64,000 nucleotides of DNA, from the NCBI GenBank assembly GCA_017432005.1, contig JAFRKA010000026.1, forward strand, positions 1 to 64,000, written 5' to 3'. Below are positions 42,399-52,763 of the stretch, piece after piece. The position numbers and the translations under genes were made by a program. Source of the DNA: Erysipelotrichaceae bacterium. GTDB lineage: Bacteria > Bacillota_I > Bacilli_A > Erysipelotrichales > Erysipelotrichaceae. Each line of letters starts with the position of its first letter. Position 1 is the first letter of the stretch. The notes beneath the pieces were generated by a model. That model did not search any database, was not told where the DNA came from, and saw only the letters and a program-made list of their open reading frames with translations.

Positions 42399-43150
42399 TC
42401 TTCGACCTTGTATACCGGGATATTGAATTTATGAGCCGCCTTCTTATGCAGGATCTCGATCTTTTCTTTTTCAGCCGGATCGACTTCTTCATTCCTGATG
42501 ACAGCGGCAATGTCTTTATACTTTACTCCAAGCTTGTCTTCATCGCTCTGATTGGAGATGCCATCATCCGGTGTCCGGTAAAGGACCTCAGGAGGTACGC
42601 CGATGACTTCTCCGACCTTGATGACTTCTTCGACCGTCAGACCATAGATCGGAGCGATATCGTAGACGGAATCACCTCCCTTGGTGAAATAGCCGACATA
42701 GAGCTCACAGGCATTGCTGGTACCGGGAACGATATATGTCCCGCCTTTTGTCGCTGACAAAAGAGCTGCCATATAATATACAGACGCCATCCTCAGACGC
42801 GGTTTGATGTTGATGTCCGAATTCTTCCTTTCTTCTTCCGTGAAATCACCGAGTTTCTTAATCTCTTCACCGAACGAATCAAAGACCGTAGTCAGGTCGA
42901 TGTTGAGCAGTTCAAATCCGAAATGGTCAGCGACCAGTTTAGCGCCTTCAGCATCCCTGCTTTTAGAGTGACACGGAAGTGTGAGTCCGACGACATTCTC
43001 CGGACCGATGGCCTTGCACATGAGACCAGCAACGACTCCCGAGTCCTTGCCTCCGGATATACCCAGCACGGCACCTTTCAGTCCGCACTTCTGGTAATAA
43101 TCGCGGATGAACGCAATGATCTTCTCAGTTTCTTTTACAGCATCAAACAT
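42395..43150 (-). CDS. nadE: ammonia-dependent NAD synthetase
   Basis: 251 residues, the short form without a glutaminase domain. GISGGKDSGVVAGL is the PP-loop; the deamido-NAD and ATP-binding segments PGTSNACELYVGYFTKGGDS and YGLTVEEV follow. It amidates deamido-NAD with ammonia. Located between pncB and nadD with overlapping stop/start codons. Confidence 0.95.
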   Translation of the reverse strand: MFDAVKETEKIIAFIRDYYQKCGLKGAVLGISGGKDSGVVAGLMCKAIGPENVVGLTLPCHSKSRDAEGAKLVADHFGFELLNIDLTTVFDSFGEEIKKLGDFTEEERKNSDINIKPRLRMASVYYMAALLSATKGGTYIVPGTSNACELYVGYFTKGGDSVYDIAPIYGLTVEEVIKVGEVIGVPPEVLYRTPDDGISNQSDEDKLGVKYKDIAAVIRNEEVDPAEKEKIEILHKKAAHKFNIPVYKVEE

Positions 43151-44358
43151 TATTTCACCACCTCGTTATTCATACGCCATTCGATACTTCTTGACAGATA
43201 CTCGACATAATCCTGATTCTTGCACATGGACTTGCCATCGACATCGGAGATCTTGGCCACATCCTGTCCGTTGCATCTGGTGACCTTCATGACGATATTC
43301 AGAGCTTTCTCCAATGTATCGTTGGAAAGGAAGGTCCCGATACCGAACGCCACCTTGCAGCGTCCCTTGAAATGATCGTAGATCTTCGTCGCCTTATCAA
43401 AGTTCAGGCTGTCCGAGAACAGCAGCGTCTTGTTTTTCGCATCGATGTCGAGACTCTCGTAGTGCTTCAACATCTTCTCGCCCCACTCGATCGGATCACC
43501 GCTGTCGTGTCTGACGCCCGAGAACAGCGTCGCAAATGTCAGCCGGAAATCTCTCAAGAAACAGTCGGTCGTGATCGTATCGGTCAGTGCCGTACCGTTG
43601 AGGACTCCGTATTCCTTGATCCAGGCATTCAGGGCATAGTAGTTGGAATAAGCCGGATTGTGCTTGTGATCGCCCTGTCCGACACACATGATCCACTCGT
43701 GTGCCATCGTGCCGACCGGCGTCAGATCATACTTCCTCGCCAGATAGACATTGGAAGTACCTAAGAAGAATGAGTTCTCAGCCTTCGTGTCTTTGAGTTT
43801 CCTGACGATGTAATCCTGAGCCTCACCGGAAAGTCTTCTTCTAAGACCGAACTCCGAATAGGAACCCAGGCGGTATTCTCCTTTGGAGACCTTCAGAGCT
43901 TTCTCATCAGCTCTTTTTTTGAATTCTTCAAAGAGCTTATCGTGATCATAACTCATGCGGAAGTAAACTTCATTGACGATCGCCAGGGTCGGGACTTCAT
44001 ACATCGAAGTGTTGAGCCAGGTCCCCATCGTCTCCAGCAGCAGTTCACCGTTTTCACCTTCCGAAATATGGAAGTCCTCATAGCGCGGTTTCCACAGTCT
44101 CAGGAAATCCACATAACTGCCCTTGATCCATTTGATATTGTGAAGATACTCCAGTTCATCTTCCTGGAAACGCAGGTCGCAATAAAGTCTGATCTGATGT
44201 TTTATCTCATCGATCATTTCCGGCGTAAAACGCACACCTTCATTGCGGCAGCGGAAAGTCCAGGTCGTCTTGTAGTCTGAGTACTGATGATAGATGGCCT
44301 GTCCCATGGAGAACTTGTAAAGGTCGTTTTCCAGCAGGCTTTTGATTATCTGTTCCAT
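43150..44358 (-). CDS. pncB: nicotinate phosphoribosyltransferase
   Basis: 402 residues. NDLYKFSMGQAIYHQY, GTMAHEWIMCVGQ with the phosphorylated histidine, and SGVRHDSGDPIEWGEKML are characteristic. It converts nicotinate plus PRPP to nicotinate mononucleotide, the first step of the Preiss-Handler route, which NadD and NadE then complete. A GAGGGAAG ribosome site precedes the ATG. Confidence 0.95.
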   Translation of the reverse strand: MEQIIKSLLENDLYKFSMGQAIYHQYSDYKTTWTFRCRNEGVRFTPEMIDEIKHQIRLYCDLRFQEDELEYLHNIKWIKGSYVDFLRLWKPRYEDFHISEGENGELLLETMGTWLNTSMYEVPTLAIVNEVYFRMSYDHDKLFEEFKKRADEKALKVSKGEYRLGSYSEFGLRRRLSGEAQDYIVRKLKDTKAENSFFLGTSNVYLARKYDLTPVGTMAHEWIMCVGQGDHKHNPAYSNYYALNAWIKEYGVLNGTALTDTITTDCFLRDFRLTFATLFSGVRHDSGDPIEWGEKMLKHYESLDIDAKNKTLLFSDSLNFDKATKIYDHFKGRCKVAFGIGTFLSNDTLEKALNIVMKVTRCNGQDVAKISDVDGKSMCKNQDYVEYLSRSIEWRMNNEVVK

Positions 44359-44401
44359 ATCTTAGCTTCCCTCTTTTCAGCTTTTTTCTGTTACATATAT
44401 T

Positions 44402-44407
44402 ATTATA
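44402..44407 (-). promoter_or_regulatory. -10 element of the pncB-nadE-nadD operon
   Basis: TATAAT on the minus strand, with TTTTCA about 17 nt further upstream as a weak -35. The leader of about 40 nt carries a ribosome site. A CACGGC/GCCGTG hairpin (44444-44459) lies upstream of it. Confidence 0.5.
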
Positions 44408-44471
44408 AACAATCAGAAAAAGATTGAAAAACAGGCCTTTTGGCACGGCTGAAGCCGTGAAACTGCAGAAT

Positions 44472-44488
44472 ATGCATATAATATGCAT
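44472..44488. repeat. 17-bp perfect palindrome between pncB and rpsL
   Basis: ATGCATAT, one central A, ATATGCAT. It contains TATAAT on the plus strand. It sits 65 nt upstream of the pncB -10 and just upstream of the rpsL promoter, so it could be an operator for either unit. Regulator unknown. Confidence 0.45.
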
Positions 44489-44495
44489 TTTATGC

Positions 44496-44619
44496 TTGAT
44501 TTGGGCGATCATTTCTGTTAGTATAAAAAAGCTGATCAGATCCGAAAGGATCTATATATAAGTCAGTTATTTGGCACACCTGATAAAGTGTGCTTACAAA
44601 AGAAAGAAAGGAGATACAG
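44496..44619 (+). promoter_or_regulatory. rpsL operon promoter and hairpin leader
   Basis: TTGATT (44496-44501), 17 nt, TAGTAT (44519-44524) form a likely promoter. The ~90-nt leader contains AGATCC-GAAA-GGATCT (44538-44553) and GCACAC/GTGTGC (44574-44593), then AAAGGAGA before the rpsL ATG. The hairpins may serve mRNA stability or ribosomal-protein feedback. Confidence 0.5.
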
Positions 44620-45030
44620 ATGCCAACAATTAATCAGTTAGTAAGAAAAGGCAGAAAAGCTAGAACATTCAAGTCAAAAGCTCCGGCACTCAACAAGGGT
44701 TACAACTCGCTGAAGAGCCGTCCTATTGATCTGGCTTCACCGCAAAAAAGAGGTGTTTGTACCCGTGTCGGTACGATGACTCCGAAGAAGCCTAACTCAG
44801 CTTTAAGAAAGTATGCCCGTGTCCGTTTATCAAACGGTATGGAAGTCACTGCTTACATTCCGGGAATCGGACACAACCTTCAGGAACACTCAGTTGTTAT
44901 GATCCGTGGCGGACGTGTTAAGGATTTACCAGGTGTACGTTACCACATCATAAGAGGCACACTGGACTGTGCGGGTGTTGATGGAAGAATGCAGGGTCGT
45001 TCATTATACGGCGCTAAAAAACCTAAGTAA
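44620..45030 (+). CDS. rpsL: 30S ribosomal protein S12
   Basis: 136 residues starting [13 protein letters not shown]; an upstream in-frame start at 44590 is rejected because it precedes the ribosome site. [20 protein letters not shown] carries the decoding-centre lysine associated with streptomycin response, unmodified here. First gene of the str operon. Confidence 0.97.
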   Translation: MPTINQLVRKGRKARTFKSKAPALNKGYNSLKSRPIDLASPQKRGVCTRVGTMTPKKPNSALRKYARVRLSNGMEVTAYIPGIGHNLQEHSVVMIRGGRVKDLPGVRYHIIRGTLDCAGVDGRMQGRSLYGAKKPK

Positions 45031-45050
45031 AACATGAAAGGAGATTAAAA

Positions 45051-45521
45051 ATGCCTAGAAAAGGACACATTGCGAAACGAGATGTATTAGTAGATCCTAT
45101 TTACAATTCGAAGCTCGTGACACGCTTAATCAACAAAATCATGTTAGATGGTAAAAAAGGCGTTGCACAGAACATTCTATATAATGCATTCGATATCGTA
45201 GAAAAGAAGACAGGACAGCAGCCAATGGAAGTATTCGAGAAAGCCTTGGACAATGTCATGCCTGAACTGGAACTGAAATTAAGAAGAGTCGGTGGTGCCA
45301 ACTACCAGGTCCCGGTCGAAGTATCTGACGAGAGAAGACTTACTTTAGGTCTCAGATGGATCGTCAACTACTCCAGACTCAGATCCGAAAGGACCATGGA
45401 AGAAAGACTCGCTGCCGAGATCATTGATGCCTCTAACGGTGCAGGTCAGTCCGTCAAGAAGAAAGACGACACGCACAAGATGGCAGAAGCAAACAAAGCA
45501 TTTGCTCATTATCGCTGGTAA
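45051..45521 (+). CDS. rpsG: 30S ribosomal protein S7
   Basis: 156 residues, full length: [31 protein letters not shown] and [13 protein letters not shown] are typical. S7 nucleates assembly of the 30S head. It has AAAGGAG upstream and sits between rpsL and fusA. Confidence 0.97.
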   Translation: MPRKGHIAKRDVLVDPIYNSKLVTRLINKIMLDGKKGVAQNILYNAFDIVEKKTGQQPMEVFEKALDNVMPELELKLRRVGGANYQVPVEVSDERRLTLGLRWIVNYSRLRSERTMEERLAAEIIDASNGAGQSVKKKDDTHKMAEANKAFAHYRW

Positions 45522-45539
45522 AAGAAAGGATACAACGTT

Positions 45540-47633
45540 ATGTCACGTCAATATGCTTTAGAAAATACAAGAAATATTGGCATCATGGCGCATATCGATG
45601 CAGGCAAGACTACCTGTACCGAAAGAATCCTTTTCTTCACAGGAAAAACACATAAAATCGGTGAGACACACGACGGCGCCAGCCAGATGGACTGGATGGA
45701 ACAGGAACAGGAAAGAGGTATCACGATCACCTCTGCTGCGACTACCACTTTCTGGCCGGGCTCAAAGAATCAGCTGCCCAAGACCAGAATAAACATCATC
45801 GATACTCCGGGACACGTCGATTTCACAGTCGAAGTCGAAAGATCCCTGCGTGTACTCGACGGTGCAGTCACGGTGCTCGATTCCAAAGCCGGTGTTGAAC
45901 CACAGACCGAAACAGTGTGGAGACAGGCGTCGACCTACAGGGTCCCGCGCATCGTCTTCGCCAACAAGATGGATGCTACAGGTGCTGACTTCATGATGTC
46001 TGTAAGATCGATCGGAGAAAAGCTTGCTGCCAATGCGGCTGCGATCCAGATGCCGATCGGTGCGGAAAACACTTTCCGCGGTATCATCGATCTGGTCGAA
46101 AGGAGAGAATATCTCTATCCTAACGATCAGGGAACGGATATCCAGGAAAAGGACATCGAAGACCAGTATAAAGATGAAGCCGAACTGCTCAGGACCGAGC
46201 TGATCGAAAAACTCTGCGATTATGACGATGAACTGATGGAAGTATTCCTTGACGGAAAAGAACCAGAAGTTCCGCTGATCAAAAGAGCGATCCGTAATGC
46301 CGTTCTGACATCCGAATTCTTCCCTGTGCTCTGCGGCTCTGCCTACAAGAACAAAGGTATTCAGCTGCTGCTCGATGCGGTCATCGAATATCTGCCTTCA
46401 CCGCTTGATGTTCCGGCGATCAAAGGAACGACCAAGTTCGGTGATGAAGCGGAGAGACACGCCAGCGACAGCGAACCGTTTGCGGCTCTGGCCTTCAAGG
46501 TCATGACCGATCCGTTCGTCGGCAGACTCACCTACTTCAGAGTTTACTCCGGAGTTGCGAGTGCCGGTTCTTATGTGCTCAATGCTACTAAAAATTATAA
46601 GGAAAGATTTGGAAGATTGGTACAAATGCACGCAAATCATCGTGCAGACATCGAAGAGGTCGATGCCGGTGATATTGCTGCTGCTGTAGGACTTAAAAAC
46701 ACTACAACAGGTGATACCCTCTGTGATGAGAAACATCCGATCATTCTGGAATCCATGATCTTCCCTGAGCCGGTCATTCAGATGTCGGTCGAGCCTAAAA
46801 CAAAGGCCGATTCCGACAAGATGGATGCAGCTCTGGCCAAACTGGCTGAAGAAGATCCTACATTCAGAACATATACTGACGAAGAGACGGGTCAGACCAT
46901 CATCGCCGGTATGGGTGAGCTCCATCTGGATATCATCGTCGATAGAATGAAGCGTGAATTCAAGGTCGAATGCAATGTCGGCAAACCGCAGGTAGCCTAC
47001 CGTGAGACCATCAGGTCGGCTGCTGACTGTGAAGGACGATTCGTCAGACAGTCAGGCGGACGCGGACAGTATGGTCACGTCTGGATCAGATTTGAACCTA
47101 ACGAGACCGGAAAAGGTTTTGAGTTCATTGATGCCGTTGTCGGCGGAACAGTTCCGAAAGAATACATCAAGCCGACACAGGAAGGACTTAAAGCAGCTCT
47201 CGAGAACGGTCTGATCGCCGGTTATCCGGTCGTCGACATCAAGGCTACCCTGTTCGACGGTTCAGCTCACGAAGTAGACTCTTCGGAGATGGCCTTCAAG
47301 ACAGCCGCCAGCCTTGCGCTCAAAGAAGCTGCCAAGAAATGCGATCCGGTCATTCTGGAACCGATCATGGATGTTGAAATTACCGTCCCGACCGAGTACC
47401 TCGGTACCGTCATGGGCGATGTCACAAAACGTCGCGGACACATCAACAACCAGGAAGAAAGAGGCAATGCAGTGGTCATCAGAGCATTCATTCCTCTGTC
47501 CCAGATGTTCGGTTACGCAACCGATCTGCGGTCCAATACACAGGGCCGTGGAAACTACATGATGCAGATGGATCACTATGCTGAAGTACCATCAAGCATC
47601 GCAGAAGAAATTGCCAAGAAAAACGCCAGATAG
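45540..47633 (+). CDS. fusA: elongation factor G
   Basis: 697 residues. G1 [43 protein letters not shown] and [10 protein letters not shown] give the GTPase core, with domains II-V complete to the C-terminus. It drives translocation on the ribosome. GAAAGGA precedes the start. A further promoter for tuf lies immediately downstream. Confidence 0.97.
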   Translation: MSRQYALENTRNIGIMAHIDAGKTTCTERILFFTGKTHKIGETHDGASQMDWMEQEQERGITITSAATTTFWPGSKNQLPKTRINIIDTPGHVDFTVEVERSLRVLDGAVTVLDSKAGVEPQTETVWRQASTYRVPRIVFANKMDATGADFMMSVRSIGEKLAANAAAIQMPIGAENTFRGIIDLVERREYLYPNDQGTDIQEKDIEDQYKDEAELLRTELIEKLCDYDDELMEVFLDGKEPEVPLIKRAIRNAVLTSEFFPVLCGSAYKNKGIQLLLDAVIEYLPSPLDVPAIKGTTKFGDEAERHASDSEPFAALAFKVMTDPFVGRLTYFRVYSGVASAGSYVLNATKNYKERFGRLVQMHANHRADIEEVDAGDIAAAVGLKNTTTGDTLCDEKHPIILESMIFPEPVIQMSVEPKTKADSDKMDAALAKLAEEDPTFRTYTDEETGQTIIAGMGELHLDIIVDRMKREFKVECNVGKPQVAYRETIRSAADCEGRFVRQSGGRGQYGHVWIRFEPNETGKGFEFIDAVVGGTVPKEYIKPTQEGLKAALENGLIAGYPVVDIKATLFDGSAHEVDSSEMAFKTAASLALKEAAKKCDPVILEPIMDVEITVPTEYLGTVMGDVTKRRGHINNQEERGNAVVIRAFIPLSQMFGYATDLRSNTQGRGNYMMQMDHYAEVPSSIAEEIAKKNAR

Positions 47634-47636
47634 CAA

Positions 47637-47665
47637 TTGCTTATTACTGCGTTTTATCTTAAAAT
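47637..47665 (+). promoter_or_regulatory. internal promoter of tuf
   Basis: TTGCTT, exactly 17 nt, TAAAAT, in the 64-nt fusA-tuf gap, followed by AGGAGG 11 nt before the tuf ATG. It would allow EF-Tu to be made in excess over EF-G. Confidence 0.6.
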
Positions 47666-47697
47666 ATTAATTGTTAAATTAGGAGGAAAAACTTAAG

Positions 47698-48882
47698 ATG
47701 GCAAAAGAGAAATTTGACCGTTCGTTAGAACATGTCAATATCGGTACTATCGGTCACGTTGACCATGGTAAAACAACATTAACAGCTGCTATCACCAAGA
47801 GATTAGCAGAAAAAGGTCAGGCTGAATTCAAGGCTTATGACCAGATCGACGGCGCCCCTGAAGAGAAGGCACGTGGTATCACTATCAACACTGCACACGT
47901 TGAATACAAGACAGACAAGAGACACTATGCTCACGTCGACTGCCCGGGACATGCTGACTATGTTAAGAACATGATCACCGGTGCTGCTCAGATGGATGGT
48001 GCTATCCTGGTCGTTGCAGCAACTGATGGACCGATGCCTCAGACTCGTGAACATATCCTGTTAGCCAGACAGGTCGGTGTTCCATATATCGTAGTATTCC
48101 TTAACAAGTGCGATATGGTCGACGATCCAGAACTTATCGACTTAGTTGAAATGGAAGTAAGAGAACTTCTTGATGAATACGGATTCGACGGTGACAATAC
48201 TCCTGTCATTCGTGGTTCAGCATTAAAGGCTCTTGAAGGTGATCCAGAAGCTATGAAAGCTATCGATGAACTGATGGATGCATGTGACTCATATATCCCT
48301 TCTCCAGCCAGAGAAATGGACAAGCCATTCTTAATGTCAGTAGAAGACGTATTCACAATTTCAGGTCGTGGTACAGTTGCTACTGGTAGAGTTGAGCGTG
48401 GTGTTGCTCACCTGAATGATGAAGCTGAAATCGTTGGCTTAAGAGAAACAAGAAAGACTGTCATTACCGGTCTTGAAATGTTCCACAAGCAGCTGGATGA
48501 AGCTGAAGCTGGTGATAACATCGGTGCTCTGCTCCGTGGTGTCAACCGTGACGAAATCGAAAGAGGTCAGGTCTTAGCTAAACCTGGTTCAGTTACTCCT
48601 CATACTCAGTTTACTGCTCAGGTATACGTATTAACTAAGGATGAAGGCGGCAGACATACTCCGTTCGTTGCCAACTACCGTCCGCAGTTCTATTTCCGTA
48701 CAACTGACGTAACCGGTATCGTTAAGGAATTAGGCGGTGCTGAAATGGTTATGCCTGGTGACCACGTCGAAATGACTGTTGAACTGATCGCTCCGATTGC
48801 TATCGAAGAAGGAACTAAGTTCTCTATTCGTGAAGGCGGCAGAACTGTTGGTTCAGGTTCCGTTATCAAGATCATCAAATAA
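47698..48882 (+). CDS. tuf: elongation factor Tu
   Basis: 394 residues. [30 protein letters not shown] and NKCDMVDD are the G motifs, and all three domains are present. It delivers aminoacyl-tRNA to the ribosome. Codon choice leans to GCT, GGT, TTA and GTT more than in its neighbours, as expected for strong expression. Confidence 0.98.
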   Translation: MAKEKFDRSLEHVNIGTIGHVDHGKTTLTAAITKRLAEKGQAEFKAYDQIDGAPEEKARGITINTAHVEYKTDKRHYAHVDCPGHADYVKNMITGAAQMDGAILVVAATDGPMPQTREHILLARQVGVPYIVVFLNKCDMVDDPELIDLVEMEVRELLDEYGFDGDNTPVIRGSALKALEGDPEAMKAIDELMDACDSYIPSPAREMDKPFLMSVEDVFTISGRGTVATGRVERGVAHLNDEAEIVGLRETRKTVITGLEMFHKQLDEAEAGDNIGALLRGVNRDEIERGQVLAKPGSVTPHTQFTAQVYVLTKDEGGRHTPFVANYRPQFYFRTTDVTGIVKELGGAEMVMPGDHVEMTVELIAPIAIEEGTKFSIREGGRTVGSGSVIKIIK

Positions 48883-48910
48883 TAACTGACTGATTAATTG
48901 ATTCAATATT

Positions 48911-48936
48911 AACCTTCCCTAACCGGGAAGGTTTTT
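48911..48936 (+). terminator. terminator of the str operon
   Basis: AACCTTCCC and GGGAAGGTT pair around TAACC, followed by a T-run. Confidence 0.92.
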
Positions 48937-48937
48937 A

Positions 48938-48943
48938 TATACT
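48938..48943 (+). promoter_or_regulatory. -10 element directly after the tuf terminator, predicted leaderless start
   Basis: TATACT begins 1 nt after the terminator T-run and ends 6 nt before the ATG at 48950. Confidence 0.65.
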
Positions 48944-48949
48944 TAAGTT

Positions 48950-49780
48950 ATGCTGATAAATATCGTTATCCTCATCATTGTCGTCTATCTGGCGCTCATC
49001 TATCCCAACGTCTCTTCGATCCGCAAGGAAAAAATGAGACCCTATGAACAGAAATACATCTGTCACAGAGGCCTCTACAATAACAAGGACGTTCCGGAGA
49101 ATTCCCTGAAAGCCTTCAAGCTGGCAGTCGAGAACGGCTACGGGATCGAACTGGATATCCAGATCACTACCGATAATCAACTGGTCGTCTTCCATGATGA
49201 ATCGCTGGAAAGGATCTGCGGTATCGATAAAAAGCTCAATGAATGTACCTTTAAAGAGATCAGAAAACTAAAACTTCTCGATACTGATGAGAAGATCCCA
49301 TTGTTCTCTGAAGTGCTCAAAGTACTGAAGCCAGATACGCCGCTGGTGATCGAGATCAAACCCGAAGGAAGATGCCTTGAAGCACTGGATCGGACAGTCG
49401 AAATGATGAAAGACTATGACGGACTCTACAACATCGAATCCTTCAATCCGACGGTCGTCACTTCCCTTCGTCACAACTATCCTCATATCATCAGAGGACA
49501 GCTGGCATACGATTCGATTCACGATCCTGAATGCGATCTTTCACTGGTAAAGAAGATCATAGAGACCTATATGCTGTGCAACTTCCTAAGCAAACCAGAC
49601 TACATCGCCTATGAATGCAACAGCTATAAAAATCTGTCCTTCCAGATCATCTCCAGACTGTATAAAGCTGAATGTATCGCCTGGACAGTCAAGTCACAGA
49701 AACAGCTCGAAGAGCTGAAAAACCTGTATCAGTGTTTCATCTTCGATTCCTTCATCCCTGATGAAAAAAAAGGATCCTGA
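48950..49780 (+). CDS. glycerophosphodiester phosphodiesterase
   Basis: 276 residues. One N-terminal transmembrane segment (INIVILIIVVYLALIYP) is followed by a GDPD TIM barrel with CHRGLYNN (HRG), GIELDIQITTDNQLVVFHDE (ELD and catalytic His) and VIEIKPEG. It hydrolyses glycerophosphodiesters or teichoic-acid-like polymers; the membrane anchor suggests an envelope substrate. Confidence 0.9.
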   Translation: MLINIVILIIVVYLALIYPNVSSIRKEKMRPYEQKYICHRGLYNNKDVPENSLKAFKLAVENGYGIELDIQITTDNQLVVFHDESLERICGIDKKLNECTFKEIRKLKLLDTDEKIPLFSEVLKVLKPDTPLVIEIKPEGRCLEALDRTVEMMKDYDGLYNIESFNPTVVTSLRHNYPHIIRGQLAYDSIHDPECDLSLVKKIIETYMLCNFLSKPDYIAYECNSYKNLSFQIISRLYKAECIAWTVKSQKQLEELKNLYQCFIFDSFIPDEKKGS

Positions 49781-49793
49781 ATGATCAGGATCC
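49764..49793. terminator. bidirectional terminator
   Basis: GGATCCTGA and TCAGGATCC pair around ATGA. Eight A residues precede and a T-rich stretch follows, so it can stop both the GDPD gene and the convergent operon. Confidence 0.88.
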
Positions 49794-49823
49794 ATTATTT
49801 TATTTTTATGTCAGTAATACCGT

Positions 49824-50987
49824 CTACTCGCTCATGCCGCTTTTGACGTATTCATACAGTTTACTGAAACTATTGGCAGTCATCGCTCCGTTGATATAGG
49901 TCAGGAAATCTCCGTCAGGATCGATCACGAAAGTCGTCGGGAAACTTCTGACACTGCAATAGTAGAACATCGTGCCGTTCTCATCGATCAGCGTCTTGAC
50001 AGGACTTTCGTGAGTCTTCAGATACTCTTCGATATCGCTCATACCGTTCTGTTCTTCACCCGGACTCATCACAAAGAGACACTGCACATCACTGTTCTCC
50101 GCGAACTTTGCGAATTCCGGACGTTCCGCCTCGCAATATGTACACCACGTTGTCGCGAAGTTCATAAATATATATTTTCCTTTATAATCAGAAAGTCTGA
50201 CCGTATTGCCGTCGATATCTTTCAGTTCCAGTTCATACAGATACTTCTCCAGATCCTCTTTCTCATCTGTAACTGAAGAAGACTCTTCGATCGTTTTGAT
50301 ACTGGCGATCGACTTTGAAGCATCCATGATCATATAGACACCGAAGATGATCATGATGATCCCGGCGATCCTGAGCACATTTGCGAAAAGCTGTTTCTTC
50401 TCTCTGATCAGCTGCAACACTTTGGAAGTGAAAAGACCAGTGATCAAAAATGGGATCACCAGACCCAGAGAGTAGGCAACGATATAAAGATAGCCTTCAG
50501 CCGAAGTTGCCGCCAGCAGCAGTGCATTGGCCAGTAAAGGTCCGATGCATGGTGACCAGCCCAGTGAAAAGACAAAGCCCAGTAAAAAGGCCTTGAAATA
50601 ATTCATCTTCTCCAAATGCAGGTCAGGACGGAAGCGGAAATCTTTATCTAAAAGATCGATATGGATCAGTCCAACTTCATGAAGGCCAAATACTATCATC
50701 AGTGTTCCGCCGATGATCGAGATGACTTCACGATAGCGGTCCAGGAACGTTCTGAATGTTTCCAGTGAGACCGCCAGCAGGAAAAATGTCAGGCAGATCC
50801 CGGCAATAAAGAAAAGTGTTGTGATGAACACTTTACCTGTTTTATATGTTACATTGCCTTCCTCGTCTTCTTCTCTGGCATCAGCTGAAAGATAAGACAT
50901 ATACAGCGGTATCAGCGGCAGGACGCACGGAGATACGAAAGAGAGAAGTCCTTCAAGGAAGGTACCGAAAAGCAGCTTAAGATCCAT
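49824..50987 (-). CDS. CcdA-type thiol transporter fused to thioredoxin
   Basis: 387 residues. Six transmembrane segments contain the two redox cysteines of the CcdA/DsbD core, SFVSPCVLPLIP and LGWSPCIGP. The C-terminal thioredoxin-like domain outside the membrane has FATTWCTYCEAERPEFAKF (CxxC) and SFPTTFVIDPDG. It passes cytoplasmic reducing power to extracytoplasmic thiol proteins in one polypeptide. Likely partners are the thioredoxin and rhodanese lipoproteins encoded at 12289, 19996 and 22351 (inference). Last gene of a five-gene unit. Confidence 0.9.
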   Translation of the reverse strand: MDLKLLFGTFLEGLLSFVSPCVLPLIPLYMSYLSADAREEDEEGNVTYKTGKVFITTLFFIAGICLTFFLLAVSLETFRTFLDRYREVISIIGGTLMIVFGLHEVGLIHIDLLDKDFRFRPDLHLEKMNYFKAFLLGFVFSLGWSPCIGPLLANALLLAATSAEGYLYIVAYSLGLVIPFLITGLFTSKVLQLIREKKQLFANVLRIAGIIMIIFGVYMIMDASKSIASIKTIEESSSVTDEKEDLEKYLYELELKDIDGNTVRLSDYKGKYIFMNFATTWCTYCEAERPEFAKFAENSDVQCLFVMSPGEEQNGMSDIEEYLKTHESPVKTLIDENGTMFYYCSVRSFPTTFVIDPDGDFLTYINGAMTANSFSKLYEYVKSGMSE

Positions 50988-50988
50988 T

Positions 50989-51825
50989 TTATCTTAAGAA
51001 GACCAGAATGATGATACCAAGCAGAATACGGTAGATGCCAAACATCGTAAAGGTATTCTTGCGGATATAGTTCAGCATGAAACGGATCATGAATAGTGAG
51101 ACCAGGAAAGCTGAGATACAGCCGACGAGCAGAGTCATGATCTCACCGAAAGTGACGGCAGCCGAGAACTTCAGGATCTTCATCAGGCTCGCTCCGAACA
51201 TGACCGGGATGGCCAGTTCAAAAGTGAATTCCGTTGCGCAGGAACGCGAGATGCCAAGCAAGAGCGCCGCAATGATCGTCGAACCGGAACGGGAAACGCC
51301 CGGGAAGATCGCTGCGATCAGCTGGGTCATGCCGATGATGAATGCCTGCATGAAAGTGATCTGTTTAGTCGAGATATACTTAGGCTTCTTTCCCTTTATG
51401 AGCATCTCTACGACGATAAAGATGATACCGACGATGATCAGAGCTGCTCCGATAAAGATCATCTCATTCTTCTCGTTGATGAAACTGATCCTGTCTTCAA
51501 GCAGAAGTTCGTACAGGATGACCGGAATACAGGCGATGACGATCTTGATCCACAGGAAGAACTTGTCTTTCTTGACGATGGACAGGATGCCCTCGCCCAG
51601 CGGATTCTTGGATTCGCCAAACGGCCAGATCTTGTTCCAGAAGACGATCACCAGGGCGATGATGGCACCCAGCTGGATGACAACTTCAAAGACCTCATAG
51701 AATTCAGGCGAGACCTCTAAAGGGATGATCGCATTCAGGATCTTCATATGTGCCGTTGAAGAAACAGGCATCCACTCGGTGATGCCTTCAACGATACCAA
51801 ACAATATAGCTTTGATAATATTCAT
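50989..51825 (-). CDS. uppP: undecaprenyl-diphosphatase UppP (BacA)
   Basis: 278 residues with about eight transmembrane segments. EGITEWMPVSSTAH and PGVSRSGSTIIAALLLGI are the two catalytic motifs. It recycles undecaprenyl pyrophosphate for wall synthesis and can confer bacitracin tolerance. Preceded by AGGAGG; second to last in the operon. Confidence 0.95.
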   Translation of the reverse strand: MNIIKAILFGIVEGITEWMPVSSTAHMKILNAIIPLEVSPEFYEVFEVVIQLGAIIALVIVFWNKIWPFGESKNPLGEGILSIVKKDKFFLWIKIVIACIPVILYELLLEDRISFINEKNEMIFIGAALIIVGIIFIVVEMLIKGKKPKYISTKQITFMQAFIIGMTQLIAAIFPGVSRSGSTIIAALLLGISRSCATEFTFELAIPVMFGASLMKILKFSAAVTFGEIMTLLVGCISAFLVSLFMIRFMLNYIRKNTFTMFGIYRILLGIIILVFLR

Positions 51826-51833
51826 AAAACCTC

Positions 51834-52763
51834 CTAGTTGAAAGTCACGAGCTCGTCTTTCGGAGCTTCCGCTTCCTTGTAGCTTTTGACGTTAAGGGCA
51901 ATGAGTTTCACTCCTTCATCATTGGTCACACAGCGTCCCACGCCCTTCAATGTGTAGTATTTTTCTTTATCGATCTTGTCTTCACTGAGTCCGATACACG
52001 GCAATGCAATATCCGTGATGTCATTGGCACAGCACACCATGGCTTTACGTCCCATGATCAGAACTCTCTTCTCATCTTCGATCTTGCCGACATATTTGGC
52101 TTTGATGCTCAGCTCGACCTTGTCATATTTCATCGGATTGTCGATCGCATCCATGAACCAGAGTCCGTAATCGATATCCGAGATATCCAGAGGCTTGCTG
52201 GTATCGAAGAGCTCATCTTCGATCTTGTTGGTGACATTGCCCTTTGAATCTTCAAAGATCAGTTCCACATACTGATTGATAGATTTCAGGTTGTTTCTCA
52301 GATAACGCTTGTCGACATCGTCGGACCTATTTAAGATCACGACTTCCGCATTTACGACATGGTTATAGAGGAACTGCCGCATATTGGTCAGATACATGGA
52401 GAACTTGGACGCATCGATCGTCGTCAATGTCTGAGCCAGCTCCCAATTTGCGATAAAGCCGTTATTGTAGAGGATGTTGTCATCCTCCATACCGTTGAGC
52501 TCAAGAAAGATCCTCTCGACGTTATACTGACTGTCGATCTCTTTCTGTTTCTCGATCGTCAGATCATTGATCGAATCCATATAGATGACCTGTGTATTGG
52601 TCATCTCCAGGAACTTTTTATCGTACTCCACATCACCCTGTTCAAAACAGATGATCAGTGATGCACCACCTTCATTGAAACGGGGATTATAGAGCGTTCC
52701 CTTGATCGCCTGGGTCTTGCCGGAATCAAGGAAACCGGAAAACACATAGACAGGTTTAATCAT
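51834..52763 (-). CDS. CobW/G3E-like GTP-binding protein without the CxCC motif
   Basis: 309 residues from the ATG that overlaps the upstream gene by 8 nt. Walker A GFLDSGKT and an E-rich switch region (FLELNGMED) mark a G3E-type GTPase, but the metal-binding CxCC found in the upstream paralogue is absent. The C-terminal domain contains a CCAND element. It probably works with the upstream protein as a heteromeric partner or has diverged in function (inference). Confidence 0.72.
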   Translation of the reverse strand: MIKPVYVFSGFLDSGKTQAIKGTLYNPRFNEGGASLIICFEQGDVEYDKKFLEMTNTQVIYMDSINDLTIEKQKEIDSQYNVERIFLELNGMEDDNILYNNGFIANWELAQTLTTIDASKFSMYLTNMRQFLYNHVVNAEVVILNRSDDVDKRYLRNNLKSINQYVELIFEDSKGNVTNKIEDELFDTSKPLDISDIDYGLWFMDAIDNPMKYDKVELSIKAKYVGKIEDEKRVLIMGRKAMVCCANDITDIALPCIGLSEDKIDKEKYYTLKGVGRCVTNDEGVKLIALNVKSYKEAEAPKDELVTFN

